DNA of 64,000 nt from Paenibacillus sp. JJ-100 (lineage in GTDB: Bacteria > Bacillota > Bacilli > Paenibacillales > Paenibacillaceae): positions 150,914 to 214,913 of the forward strand of contig NZ_CAOJCM010000005.1 in NCBI RefSeq assembly GCF_948329825.1, in the 5' to 3' direction. Position numbers and translations under genes: made by a program. The notes beneath the pieces are model-generated. The model was not told where the DNA came from. It saw nothing but the letters and a program-made list of their open reading frames with translations, and searched no databases. This document shows, one piece after another, positions 1 through 8,703 of the stretch. Positions within the stretch are counted from its first letter, which is position 1, and each line of letters starts with the position of its first letter.

Positions 1-712
1 CCGTATCCGGGCCCCAGTTGTAATCCTTGTTTTTGGCTACAACGATATCTGCATTTTCATCCCATTTCACAAAGGTATACGGGCCCGTGCCTACTGGATT
101 TTTGCCCAGTTGATCCCCATATTTCTTCGCAGCCGTTGGAGACACGATTCCCAGTAATGCCTGACTCAGGTTACCGAGAAATGCCTGCGAAGGCGCATCC
201 AGATTGACTTTGATCGTATATTCATCAATGACTTCGGAGGAGCTATAAGGTCTAATCAGGGCTAGGGAATTGGCAGCTTTGGTGGCCGGATCAATGACCC
301 GATCCAGATTATACTTCACCGCTTCTGCATTAAACGGAGTTCCATCATGGAATTTCACGTCCTCACGCAGCTTGAAGGTATAACTTTTGCCGTCCTTCGA
401 TACACTCCATTCCTTGGCTAGCCAAGGTTTGATAGAGCCATCGGGCAGCTGAACCACCAGATTGTCGTAGATCGTGCGAATCGCTCGTACGGCTACGGCA
501 AGCCCACTGCGATGTGGGTCGAGCGTATCCGGTGAAGTGGCTAGCGCAAAGGTGAGGTTACCACCTTCTGCTTTACCAGCCTGACCCCCGCCGGCGGAAG
601 CCTGTGCCGCACCGCTGGTTTTGCCTCCTGACGCTGCTCCGCATCCGGACAAAACCATCACCAATGCTACGGCCAACGCCACAACTTTTGTCCATGAAAT
701 AGACTTGTTCAT
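1..712 (-). CDS. ABC transporter substrate-binding lipoprotein, family 5 (C-terminus outside window)
   Basis: The protein should capture a peptide-like or other small solute outside the membrane and hand it to an ABC permease. The start is ATG at 712 behind AGAGGGGGAAGCGAT. It opens with a lipoprotein signal peptide ending in LSGC (Cys about residue 23), then a Gly/Ala-rich linker, then the family 5 opening DTLDPHRSG and the typical LREDVKFHDGTPFNAEAV segment. The reading frame stays open to base 1, so only about 237 N-terminal residues are present. The upstream minus-strand neighbour is a flavin monooxygenase, so a shared substrate pathway is possible but not shown. The substrate is unknown. 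Confidence 0.9.
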   Translation of the reverse strand, partial: MNKSISWTKVVALAVALVMVLSGCGAASGGKTSGAAQASAGGGQAGKAEGGNLTFALATSPDTLDPHRSGLAVAVRAIRTIYDNLVVQLPDGSIKPWLAKEWSVSKDGKSYTFKLREDVKFHDGTPFNAEAVKYNLDRVIDPATKAANSLALIRPYSSSEVIDEYTIKVNLDAPSQAFLGNLSQALLGIVSPTAAKKYGDQLGKNPVGTGPYTFVKWDENADIVVAKNKDYNWGPDT

Positions 713-961
713 ATCGCTTCCCCCTCTGTGTATACAGGTGTCATTAATGTGCTACGGTAAGCAAACCTCTATATAATTTATATTCCCTATGAGAAAAGTA
801 GGTTTTAAGACAAAAAGAACTCATTAACTTTATCAACTTTATTAGCCCTGTGATCCAGATGTATTTGCACTTCATTTTACACAGGTTAGATTTATCGCAT
901 CTTAATAACATGAATTAAAACAATTAAATGATGATCGATTTAGATGATATGCTGCATTCGA

Positions 962-2305
962 TTAGATGACGTTCGACTGTTCCTGTGTTCTCGCTGCTGT
1001 ATAACGGTTTACAGGCACCTGAACACCCAGATTGCCACGCAGTGTATCATGCTCATATTCCGTACGATAGATGCCGCGTTCCTGTAGAATAGGCACCACC
1101 AACTCGACAAAGTCGGACAATCCGCTAGGCAACTCCGAGGCAATGATGAATCCGTCTGCTGCTTCTGCCTCAAACCATTCCTGAACCTTGTCTGCAACCT
1201 GCTCCGGTGTCCCCAGGAATTGACTCCGTGGTGTTGCAGCCCGTAGAGCAACTTCGCGCAGCGTTAACCCCTGTTCTTTGGCATCTTTTTTAATCTTGTC
1301 TGTTCCACTGCGGAAGCTGTTGCTGCCTATGCCATCCAGTTCAGGGAACGGTTCATCCAGCGGATATTGGGAGAAATCATGATGCTCGAAGAAACGTCCC
1401 AAATAGTCCAACGCTTTATCAATGGTTACAAGGCTCGCGATCTCCTGATACTTCTGTTCCGCTTCCTCTGCCGTCTGTCCCACAATCGGGTTAATGCCTG
1501 GCAAAATGACAATATCTTGCGCTGAACGTCCATAGGAGGCGGCCCGTGTTTTCACGTCCTTATAAAATGCTTGTGCATCTTCAATGTTATCGTGTCCAGT
1601 GAATACCGCATCAGCTTCCTGTGCCGCCAGCGTTTTGCCATCGTCTGAAGAACCTGCCTGGAAAATAACCGGCTGTCCCTGCCGTGAACGAGCGATGTTC
1701 AATGGCCCTTGTACAGAGAAGAACTCCCCCTCATGGTTCAGGGTGTGCATTTTGGAAGGATCGAAGAACACGCCGCTCTTCTTGTCTCTTACGAATGCAT
1801 CGTCTTCCCAGGAATCCCACAATCCCTTGGTCACTTGTAAATATTCCTTTGCAATTCGATAACGTTCCGGATGTGTTGGATGGTGACTCTTGCTATAATT
1901 TTTCGCGGTACCTTCCAAGGGGGATGTCACCACATTCCAGCCTGCACGGCCATCACTGATCAGATCAAGAGAACCAAACTGTCTGGCGACTGTAAATGGA
2001 TCACTGTAGGATGTGGAAAGTGTACCTACAAGTCCAATGCGTGAAGTTACCGCAGCAAGAGCGGAAAGAATGCTGATCGGCTCAAAGCGATTCAGAAAGT
2101 GAGGAATGGATTTTTCGGTAATATATAGACCGTCCGCAATAAATACAAGATCAAACTTACCCTCTTCAGCCTTGAGCGCCTGACGTTTGTAAAATCCAAA
2201 ATTTACGCTGGCATCGGCCAGAACCTCCGGGTGTCTCCAAGTTGTGTTGCTTCCCCCAACGCCATGAATGATGGCTCCAAACTTCAAACTACGTTTTGCT
2301 GTCAT
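962..2305 (-). CDS. FMN-dependent monooxygenase, NtaA/SnaA/DszA family (LLM class)
   Basis: The 447-residue product resembles two-component flavin monooxygenases that use reduced FMN from a partner reductase and oxidise compounds such as nitrilotriacetate, pristinamycin IIB or dibenzothiophene sulfone. The TIM-barrel bacterial-luciferase fold is indicated by the N-terminal [12 protein letters not shown], the segment [15 protein letters not shown] near residue 120 and the [17 protein letters not shown] segment near the C-terminus; length fits the family. A TTG lies two codons upstream, but the ATG at 2305 has the better spacing from GAAGGCGGA. It lies upstream of a substrate-binding protein gene on the same strand with a 250 bp gap. 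Substrate cannot be told from sequence; organosulfur or chelator use is only an inference. Confidence 0.88.
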   Translation of the reverse strand: MTAKRSLKFGAIIHGVGGSNTTWRHPEVLADASVNFGFYKRQALKAEEGKFDLVFIADGLYITEKSIPHFLNRFEPISILSALAAVTSRIGLVGTLSTSYSDPFTVARQFGSLDLISDGRAGWNVVTSPLEGTAKNYSKSHHPTHPERYRIAKEYLQVTKGLWDSWEDDAFVRDKKSGVFFDPSKMHTLNHEGEFFSVQGPLNIARSRQGQPVIFQAGSSDDGKTLAAQEADAVFTGHDNIEDAQAFYKDVKTRAASYGRSAQDIVILPGINPIVGQTAEEAEQKYQEIASLVTIDKALDYLGRFFEHHDFSQYPLDEPFPELDGIGSNSFRSGTDKIKKDAKEQGLTLREVALRAATPRSQFLGTPEQVADKVQEWFEAEAADGFIIASELPSGLSDFVELVVPILQERGIYRTEYEHDTLRGNLGVQVPVNRYTAARTQEQSNVI

Positions 2306-2527
2306 ATGCAATCCGCCTTCCCTGAATTAAGGTTATTTGATGGAACCAAAATGTAGCGTATTTAAATCAATGATAGAGTATAAACAACCATAAAATTGAT
2401 TATTCCTATGCGTTTGGTTTGCTTTAATTTCACACAGCTTATCACTGCCTCGTGAACCGGTCAACCGTGCTTCTAATAGATTTTTTCTATAAGCATATTG
2501 CATTCCTGGGACTTAAACTTTTTCCAT

Positions 2528-2803
2528 TCAGACAACAATCACTTCATCCTGCCGCACCAGAAGTTCCACCAGCTTTTCTAAATCAGGCTCCAGCAGAGCT
2601 TCATATTTTCCGTTCGCGCCCACTTCAATGACAGGTACGTGCCGGATGCCGTATTTGACTTCAAGTACATCTCGTAGCACATCGTTTCCCTGCACTTCAA
2701 TGTTCTCGAATGGCTGGTTATGCTCGGTTAGAAACGCTTTGACTTCCCCGCAGAAATGACAACCCGTTTTACTCCATAACACCACTTTTTTGGATGATGA
2801 CAT
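2528..2803 (-). CDS. Glutaredoxin-family thiol-disulfide protein
   Basis: This is a small (91-residue) thioredoxin-fold protein that probably reduces disulfides in the cytoplasm. It has the redox motif CHFC near residue 15 following the first beta strand (VVLWSKTGC), and the conserved cis-proline segment RHVPVIEV. An ATG two codons upstream sits only one base after GGAGG, so the ATG at 2803, seven bases after GGAGG, is chosen. It stands alone between the monooxygenase and a broken lipoprotein gene. Whether it takes electrons from thioredoxin reductase (NrdH-like) or bacillithiol cannot be judged. Confidence 0.85.
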   Translation of the reverse strand: MSSSKKVVLWSKTGCHFCGEVKAFLTEHNQPFENIEVQGNDVLRDVLEVKYGIRHVPVIEVGANGKYEALLEPDLEKLVELLVRQDEVIVV

Positions 2804-3013
2804 CGACATACCTCCAGATTTTCATAAGTGTGATCCAGAAGATTAGACAACCTGGACAACCAGATCACCTATGCCTAAATTCCCATCTGTTAAATAGGAA
2901 TTATGGCTATAAATTTACTCCTGCACACTCGCAGCGTCAATACATCTGCTAATAGAACAATCCTATAACAGAATAGAAAAATTATATTTTGATTTTGAAA
3001 TATAATTTTTGAT

Positions 3014-3045
3014 TTAAAAAAAAGGAGTGAGATTAGACTCACTCC
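3014..3045 (-). terminator. Rho-independent terminator of the broken lipoprotein gene
   Basis: On the minus strand the stem GGAGTGAG/CTCACTCC (3024-3031 with 3038-3045, six-base loop) is followed by a run of eight T. The stop codon TGA of the upstream frame lies inside the stem. Confidence 0.8.
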
Positions 3046-3485
3046 AATGCTTTTAACTTCTCCTCAATCCTCTTTGCTTCTTCTAAATTTGATGCAGGAG
3101 AACTTATAACTAAACCTTCATTCTTATATTTTTCATTCGTTAATTTCATGTATAGTTCAGGTTCTGTAATCATAATTGCAAATTGATTAGCCTGGTTATC
3201 CAAATATATATCTCCTAACACTGTTCTCTTAGCACCTTCCTAAGAAATTAGTGATGAGCTATGCATGAAGGTGACGTGTTCGAAGACCATATCATTAATC
3301 GATAAAGCCCCCTCATAAGCATTATTCTTATTCAAACTCCCTTTCAAACTCACCTCTAATTCCCTATACAGCTCGGAGTTTTCGCTAAACATATACGATG
3401 GTAATTTAATATCTATTTTTTCACGATGACTACACCCTGAAAGAAATAATAAAATAAATAAAGTAATACAAAGTATTCTTTTCAT
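3039..3485 (-). pseudogene. Lipoprotein gene interrupted by an in-frame TAG
   Basis: From ATG 3485 (after GGAGGCGAAAA) the frame codes for an 81-residue lipoprotein with signal peptide MKRILCITLFILLFLSGC and then stops at TAG 3242-3240. The same frame continues without any shift for another 66 sense codons to TGA 3041-3039, giving a hydrophilic tail ending in EEKLKALE. The whole would be a 147-residue lipoprotein. The downstream half also has an internal ATG (3137 region) but no good ribosome site was seen. I read it as a nonsense-mutated gene; a functional truncated protein, amber suppression or a sequencing error are alternatives. The family is not recognised. Confidence 0.6.
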
Positions 3486-3739
3486 TTTTCGCCTCCAATT
3501 TTTCTCACCAAGGGTAGCTACAATCCCCCAGTCCAACTCCTTTTCTTCCACAAATGAAGATAGATATGCCTAGATGAACATTGAAAATATGTATATGCCT
3601 CTCGGCAGATCGCTGGGGCGAGCACCGCCGTGAACAGAGAAAAAAGGCATCCATACAACACAGGTATCTCCTGAATCACTTTCATGTCGTCGAGTGATTG
3701 CGCAGCCCATGTATGAAAAACTTCATGCGAATGAACAGA

Positions 3740-3761
3740 TTAGCGCTGTGTTAAGCGCTAA
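3740..3761 (-). terminator. Hairpin after the glycosyltransferase operon
   Basis: TTAGCGCT and AGCGCTAA form a perfect 8 bp stem with a six-base loop, 57 bases after the last gene of the operon. No T run follows, so it may be an mRNA 3' end stabiliser rather than an intrinsic terminator. A 31-codon reading frame that starts at 3818 by TAATG overlap runs through it; I do not call it a gene. No other gene is supported between 3486 and 3817. Confidence 0.4.
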
Positions 3762-3817
3762 AACGGCTTCCCTGCTGTGTTGCTCATCCGCATGTTTATC
3801 GTACTGATCGGTGCTCA

Positions 3818-5473
3818 TTACAAGTCCTTATTCAACAGCTGAGGTGGAGCGATTATTGGCCATCCTTCCGGTACCGACTGAAGCTGTTCTGTCGTTATAG
3901 GATGCACATGTCTGGAACGTACTCCCCAGCATTCGGCTACGTAACTGGACACAAACTTTCTGCGTTTGCCCTCGCTGATCTGATACCATACTTCAGGGGT
4001 GCCTGTAGCCGCAACTATGCTTGCACCTATAGCTGACTGGTCAGGATCAGAAGTGATTACAGCCAAAGGAAGATCGGATTCAAGCGATCCATTATAGATG
4101 TCTCCAGTGGACATAAGCGCTTCTCCCACAGGTATGCCCAGCAGATCCGGTTTGGCTATCCGTACTGGAGAGATACCGCGTGGAACGGGAATGTTCAGCT
4201 TTCGACGCTGACCACCCCTTAGTATATAGACATCATCTTGAAGATCAATGAGGAATGCACCTTCGGGATAGAAATCACTGCTTCGTCTGAACGGTGATGC
4301 TGCAGGATTGTTTTCGGTAGAAGAGGCAGAGGACACCGCTACATGCTGGCGTAGATCTCCCTTGGCCACCGACGAGGTTAAATTCGATTGAGATCGAGAT
4401 TGATGGTTTGAGTGCTGAATCTTTGCCAGCCTAGAGGTTTCGGCGATGAGCGCATGAGGATCTCCCCACTTCTGACTGTAAAATTGTTCATTGTCTTTGT
4501 TTACCGAGTGAAAGTCCTGCTCCCCGAGCGCTTTCATGCTGACACTTCCAAAATGGTGGATAAACGCGTCACCTGCTACAGCAAGCCTGTATCCCTGCAT
4601 ACGTACACGGATAATCCAGTCGTCATCCTCAAAGTTGCCAACAGCGTAACCTTCATCCAGATAACCTACGCGCTCAAACAAATCTCTGGAAAACAGCCAG
4701 CAAAATCCGACGAGTCGGTCTGTCAATCGATGTTTCTCTGGATCTGGACGATTCTGGATAGCAGCGAAAGACCACATCTCTTTCACTTCACGATAAGGCA
4801 CCTCAATCTGCTGATCTCCGCCAATATAATTGGTTACTGGACCTACCACGCCGATCTGTGGATCACTGTGAAGACACTCCATCATATTATCCAGCCAGCC
4901 TGGGGTAACCAGAGTATCGTTGTTCAATACGACGATATGCCGCCCTTTCGCCATCATCAGACCATGATTCACGCCTCCGGCGAATCCTCGGTTCTTCTCC
5001 AGTGCAGCCACTCTGACCATACCGCCTTGGCGAAGCAGTGCTTCTGCCGTGCCATCCTGAGACGCATTGTCTACCACGATGATTTCATAAGGAGCCGGGG
5101 TATGTTTCTCAATGCTTGACACACATTGCAGCACATAATCACGCTGATTGAAGGTGGGAATGATAATGCTGACCCCTTCAAAAATAACCCCGAATGAATT
5201 TTGTCCCTGACGAACACCGTCTTCGTACCCTCGATCATACCCCTGCCTGTATAGCTTTGTGCTACGGAGGAGACGTTTGCTTTTTTTTCCTTTCCGTGAG
5301 CCTTTACGCAAGCCACCACCGGCGGCATGAACGAACACCTCAGCAGATGTTCCTACGCGATGAGGATGGCCGCCTGATGAGGATACCTTTTTTCTAGGCT
5401 GACGGCTTTGTTTTACACGTTCCAGACTGCCTTTACTTGCGTTCTGAAGCTGTGTTTCCGATTTCTTCAACAT
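3818..5473 (-). CDS. Family 2 glycosyltransferase with basic N-terminal tail and extra C-terminal domain
   Basis: The enzyme should transfer a sugar from a nucleotide donor to an unknown acceptor. In the 551-residue form, residues 1-95 are a Lys/Arg-rich tail ending with the motif GYDRGYEDG; residues 101-330 are a GT-A fold with VSIIIPTFN, VVDNASQDGTAE, NNDT near 184 and FEDDDW at 281, as in rhamnosyltransferase-like GT2 enzymes. After residue 370 a linker rich in Ser/Asn leads to a C-terminal domain of about 150 residues with ILRGGQRRKLNIP and VWYQISEGKRRKFVSS, which I do not recognise as catalytic. Start ATG 5473 follows GGAGGAAGC; a GTG at 5536 overlapping the stop of the preceding gene is the alternative. 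Last gene of the operon. Confidence 0.85.
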   Translation of the reverse strand: MLKKSETQLQNASKGSLERVKQSRQPRKKVSSSGGHPHRVGTSAEVFVHAAGGGLRKGSRKGKKSKRLLRSTKLYRQGYDRGYEDGVRQGQNSFGVIFEGVSIIIPTFNQRDYVLQCVSSIEKHTPAPYEIIVVDNASQDGTAEALLRQGGMVRVAALEKNRGFAGGVNHGLMMAKGRHIVVLNNDTLVTPGWLDNMMECLHSDPQIGVVGPVTNYIGGDQQIEVPYREVKEMWSFAAIQNRPDPEKHRLTDRLVGFCWLFSRDLFERVGYLDEGYAVGNFEDDDWIIRVRMQGYRLAVAGDAFIHHFGSVSMKALGEQDFHSVNKDNEQFYSQKWGDPHALIAETSRLAKIQHSNHQSRSQSNLTSSVAKGDLRQHVAVSSASSTENNPAASPFRRSSDFYPEGAFLIDLQDDVYILRGGQRRKLNIPVPRGISPVRIAKPDLLGIPVGEALMSTGDIYNGSLESDLPLAVITSDPDQSAIGASIVAATGTPEVWYQISEGKRRKFVSSYVAECWGVRSRHVHPITTEQLQSVPEGWPIIAPPQLLNKDL

Positions 5474-5535
5474 GCTTCCTCCATTCCACCTCGTTCCCAA
5501 GGCAAGGTTTCGCTGATTCTGCCCCGGACGATTCA

Positions 5536-7065
5536 CTAGAGTTGAAGCTCTCCTGTCACTAATTTATCTGCCAAGTGTCCGAAGTCAATAGCAACTTTGC
5601 CCAGTTCGCCAGCAATACATCTGCATAGTACTACCGCTGGAATGCCTGCCGCGACTAATGCGATATCAAAGGGTTGACCCGCTGTCTGCTGCATCACTCT
5701 TGGAATATCTGCCATACCCGATACAACGGGAACGATGCCTGTGACCTGTATCCCATGCTGCTGAAGCAAGGCTCCAAGCTCTGTCGCCTGGCTACCCATA
5801 AGCAGCACGCGCCGTCCTTGCAAGATCGGTAGCAGCAGATGGGACTGATGCAGACTGTAGTTGATCGTAGAACTGGTCAATTTCAGGCTGGACCAGTCGA
5901 TCCCGAAATGGCGTAGCACGGGGAATAACAGTCCCTGAAACGTGGGTGCACGTGAGGTGGGCACGCCCACCCAGTCCGCAGCTTGGATGGCTTCCGCCAG
6001 CATCGCGCGGATCTCCGGCGTGGAACTTGGCACCCCTGCATACGGCAGGAACGGTGCCAGCTCCTGCACTTCTGCGGCTGGCAGCACCGTATCCGCTGCC
6101 AGTGCAAGCAGTTCGCCATCTCCGAGGCGAACGACAGACAGGGGGCGCTGTGCATCCAGCGCCGCCATGATGTGACCAGCCATCTCATGAGGGCTGGTCA
6201 GCCGGGTAAGGCTAGGCGCGTACTGGCGGAATCCCGCCGCGATCAAATCTGCCGCCGCGACAGCGGGCAGAATGTGATCCGGCGGGATGTGCTGCGCCAC
6301 CAGCGCCTCGCCCCCGGCGAATACGCCGTCGCGGTACCCTGCGGCGTAATCGCCGGGCCCTGCCGCCTGCACAGCATGCTCCGCAGCCGGCAGCGGCATG
6401 CCTTTTGCGCTGCCCGCACTCGCGGCAGCGCCTTCCCGCCCCGCGGGCACGACAACACCCTGTGGGTGTGTCGTCTGGCGCGGGGCGGGGCCAGCACCGC
6501 TGGCAGGCATCGCCTGTGGCGAGCTGGCTTGCGGTGCTGGCCTAGGCGCACGGCGCATCGCCGTGCGCTGCTTGGCGCGGGCCGCAGCGCGCCGGCCCTG
6601 CGCAGAGGCGTGCCTGCGCCGGGCCGAGCCTGGGCGCAGGCGGCCCTGTGCTGCGCCAGCCAGCGCTGCCCGGCTGGCTCTGCCGGTTTTGCCCGCTCTT
6701 GCCTTGCTGCTAGACCTATTGGCCCCGCCGCCTTTGCCCGGTCTTGCCTCGCTTCCAGACCTGTTGATCCCACCAACTTTGCCCGTTCCTATCTCACCTG
6801 CGGACCTGCTGGCACCACCTGTTGTCCTCATTCCTATCTCTCCTGCTGACCTGCTGGCCCTGCCCGCATGGATTACATTTACTGTTCTCCCTGCTTTTCT
6901 CGGCTTGATCTCACTTCCCACCCGGCCTGCCTTGTTCACTCTTCCAGCCGCAACAGTCCTGCCTACATTCAACACAACTCCAGCCCGTCCTGCCTTACTT
7001 ACTCTGAGCAGGCCGCCCGTATTGTCTCCCATTCTCCTGCCCCCGACTCTTGCTGTTCCTCTCAC
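5536..7065 (-). CDS. GT-D fold glycosyltransferase (DUF1792-like) with repetitive basic N-terminal half
   Basis: Residues 235-509 resemble GT-D-type glycosyltransferases, with the conserved VVRLGDGE at 311-318 near the start of the domain; the rest shows Rossmann-like beta strands such as GRRVLLMGSQ. Residues 1-230 are Gly/Ala/Arg/Ser-rich and probably disordered. At residues 68-127 there are four 15-residue repeats beginning GRASRS/GGASRS/GGINRS/GGANRS. A GYRDG motif at 243-247 joins tail and enzyme, as in the next gene. The start is GTG 7065 after GGGGGG; ATG 7032 is possible. DNA from about 6240 to 6720 is much richer in GC than its surroundings, which creates long false reading frames on the plus strand. 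Gap to rmlA is 136 bp. Confidence 0.8.
   Translation of the reverse strand: MRGTARVGGRRMGDNTGGLLRVSKAGRAGVVLNVGRTVAAGRVNKAGRVGSEIKPRKAGRTVNVIHAGRASRSAGEIGMRTTGGASRSAGEIGTGKVGGINRSGSEARPGKGGGANRSSSKARAGKTGRASRAALAGAAQGRLRPGSARRRHASAQGRRAAARAKQRTAMRRAPRPAPQASSPQAMPASGAGPAPRQTTHPQGVVVPAGREGAAASAGSAKGMPLPAAEHAVQAAGPGDYAAGYRDGVFAGGEALVAQHIPPDHILPAVAAADLIAAGFRQYAPSLTRLTSPHEMAGHIMAALDAQRPLSVVRLGDGELLALAADTVLPAAEVQELAPFLPYAGVPSSTPEIRAMLAEAIQAADWVGVPTSRAPTFQGLLFPVLRHFGIDWSSLKLTSSTINYSLHQSHLLLPILQGRRVLLMGSQATELGALLQQHGIQVTGIVPVVSGMADIPRVMQQTAGQPFDIALVAAGIPAVVLCRCIAGELGKVAIDFGHLADKLVTGELQL
6685..6864 (-). repeat. 45 bp (15-residue) tandem repeats in the GT-D gene
   Basis: Four units of 15 codons encode GRASRSAGEIGMRTT, GGASRSAGEIGTGKV, GGINRSGSEARPGKG and GGANRSSSKARAGKT. 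The protein repeat is clear by eye; Gly, Arg/Lys and Ser dominate. Confidence 0.8.
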
Positions 7066-7201
7066 ACCATTCCCCCCTTATGCATGGAAAAGGATGGCCG
7101 CTGTCGCTTGCACAAAATGCCGGAGCTTTATTTCATTAGGCTCCGGCACAGATTCTGCTTCCAATCGGGCACTGCACAGCGGCTGTATCGTGATATTTCA
7201 G

Positions 7202-7933
7202 CTATGGCAGCTGACCCTTCATTCGTACGGCTGCCTCCTCGAGTGATTCAAATGTTCCAGCATCACTCCAGTATTTTTGCAAAATATCATATTCCAGTCC
7301 GCCACTCGCTGCATAATGGTTATTCACATCCGTAATCTCTAACTCTCCACGTGCAGACGGTGTGATGTTGTGAATCAAATTAAACACATGGTCATCATAC
7401 ATGTATATGCCGGTTACGCAGTAAGAGGTCTTAGGATGGCTTGGCTTTTCCTCAATATAGGCGATACGTTCCGGATGCTTCTCATCAAAGACAGGTACTC
7501 CGTAACGGCGGGCATCATCCACACCTTTAAGCAGCACACGTGCTGTACCCGCAGGTTGCTGCATATATCGGTCTACGTACGGCTTCAAATCATCACTGAA
7601 CAGATTATCTCCGAGCAAAACTACGAATTTTTCACCGGGAAGAATAAACGATGATGCCAGATCAAGCGCTTCAGCAATGCCGCCTGCCTTTTCCTGAATA
7701 CGATACGTCAGTCTTACCCCATGATCTGCCCCGCCTCCGAGATACTCCGTATACAACGCTGCGGAATGTTTGTTAATAACAATCAGAATATCCTCGATCC
7801 CTGCCTGGCGAAGCCTGTCGATGCCATACATAATCATCGGATGTTTACCGACGGGAAGCAGATGTTTGTTTATAAGCCGGGTCAGAGGGTACAGTCTGGT
7901 CCCTGTTCCACCAGCAAGAATTACACCTTTCAT
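7202..7933 (-). CDS. rmlA: Glucose-1-phosphate thymidylyltransferase (RmlA-type nucleotidyltransferase)
   Basis: The enzyme makes a nucleotide sugar (dTDP-glucose if truly RmlA) from sugar 1-phosphate and NTP in the cytoplasm, feeding the neighbouring glycosyltransferases. The 243-residue product has the signature GGTGTRLYPLT at residues 8-18, KHLLPVGKHPMI, the metal-binding GDNLF near 109 and the EEKP segment near 166. It is shorter than canonical 290-residue RmlA, as is common for this variant. Start ATG 7933 overlaps the stop of the upstream GT2 gene by ATGA and follows GAAGGAGGGAACAAGGA, so the two are translationally coupled. rmlB, rmlC and rmlD are not in the window, so the final sugar is unknown. 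Confidence 0.88.
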   Translation of the reverse strand: MKGVILAGGTGTRLYPLTRLINKHLLPVGKHPMIMYGIDRLRQAGIEDILIVINKHSAALYTEYLGGGADHGVRLTYRIQEKAGGIAEALDLASSFILPGEKFVVLLGDNLFSDDLKPYVDRYMQQPAGTARVLLKGVDDARRYGVPVFDEKHPERIAYIEEKPSHPKTSYCVTGIYMYDDHVFNLIHNITPSARGELEITDVNNHYAASGGLEYDILQKYWSDAGTFESLEEAAVRMKGQLP

Positions 7934-8703
7934 TCCTTGTTCCCTCCTTCATCGGATATGTCCATATATTCAAGCGGATCGACATGCCACTTATTTATAA
8001 AAATAGAACGGTTACGTTCCAATAACTGTTTCCATTCCAACGGATCTGTCTTTTGAAAACTAGCACTGCCCTGATGATGCACAAGCACATCATTACATAT
8101 CAGCAAACGAAAGCCCTGAAGCCTCGCACGGTAACAGTAGTCGTCATCCTCATAATGTCCTGGAGAATAGGCTTCATCGAACCATCCCACGGATTCCAGC
8201 ACACTTCGTCTCATTAGCATACATAGCCCGACAATTCGGCGTACTTCCTTCCATCTTGACGCATCTGTAACATTATTAGCAGCGGCCAATTGTTGAAAAT
8301 GTTCGATATCTCGAAATGAGATATCCACCTGCTGAATGCCACTGGCATAGTTTGTAACCGGACCGATTATTCCTACCTTCTCATCTGTGTAGAGTGCTGC
8401 CTTCATATTCTCCAGCCAGTGTGACGTAACGGTAACATCGTTGTTCAGCAGCAGCAGTTCATCCCCGCACGCAGCCCGGAGACCTGCATTACAAGCAGCA
8501 GGGAACCCTCGATTCTCCGGTAAACGAACAAACCGTAATCGTTCCATAGCACAATATTCGGCTGTCCCATCTGTCGAACCGTTATCCACCACAATAATCT
8601 CGAATGGTGTAGATTCTGCTGTATATGTTCGGATGGCCTCCACACAAGGCTTCAACAAGGAAAGCCCGTTATACGTAGGTATAACTATGCTGGTCAAGGT
8701 CAT
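7930..8703 (-). CDS. Family 2 glycosyltransferase
   Basis: A 257-residue GT-A enzyme without a basic tail. It shows TSIVIPTYNG at the N-terminus, VDNGSTDGTAE, the NNDV donor-site motif near residue 90, GPVTNY, and HYEDDDYCYRARLQG near 190, all typical for rhamnosyl- or related GT2 transferases. The catalytic part is closely related to that of the last operon gene, so the pair are likely paralogues. Both ends overlap neighbours by ATGA (8700-8703 and 7930-7933), showing a tightly coupled operon. Confidence 0.88.
   Translation of the reverse strand: MTLTSIVIPTYNGLSLLKPCVEAIRTYTAESTPFEIIVVDNGSTDGTAEYCAMERLRFVRLPENRGFPAACNAGLRAACGDELLLLNNDVTVTSHWLENMKAALYTDEKVGIIGPVTNYASGIQQVDISFRDIEHFQQLAAANNVTDASRWKEVRRIVGLCMLMRRSVLESVGWFDEAYSPGHYEDDDYCYRARLQGFRLLICNDVLVHHQGSASFQKTDPLEWKQLLERNRSIFINKWHVDPLEYMDISDEGGNKE

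Noticed and set aside
3723..3818. 31-codon frame starting by TAATG overlap after the GT2 gene
   Set aside because: AAGGA is near, but the frame runs through the operon-end hairpin and the product resembles nothing I know.
4412..5119. 235-codon plus-strand frame
   Set aside because: Lies inside the GT2 gene, which has catalytic motifs and a ribosome site on the other strand.
5983..7246. Long plus-strand frames with Arg/Pro/Leu-rich translation
   Set aside because: Shadows of the GC-rich part of the GT-D gene; no start signal, low-complexity translation.
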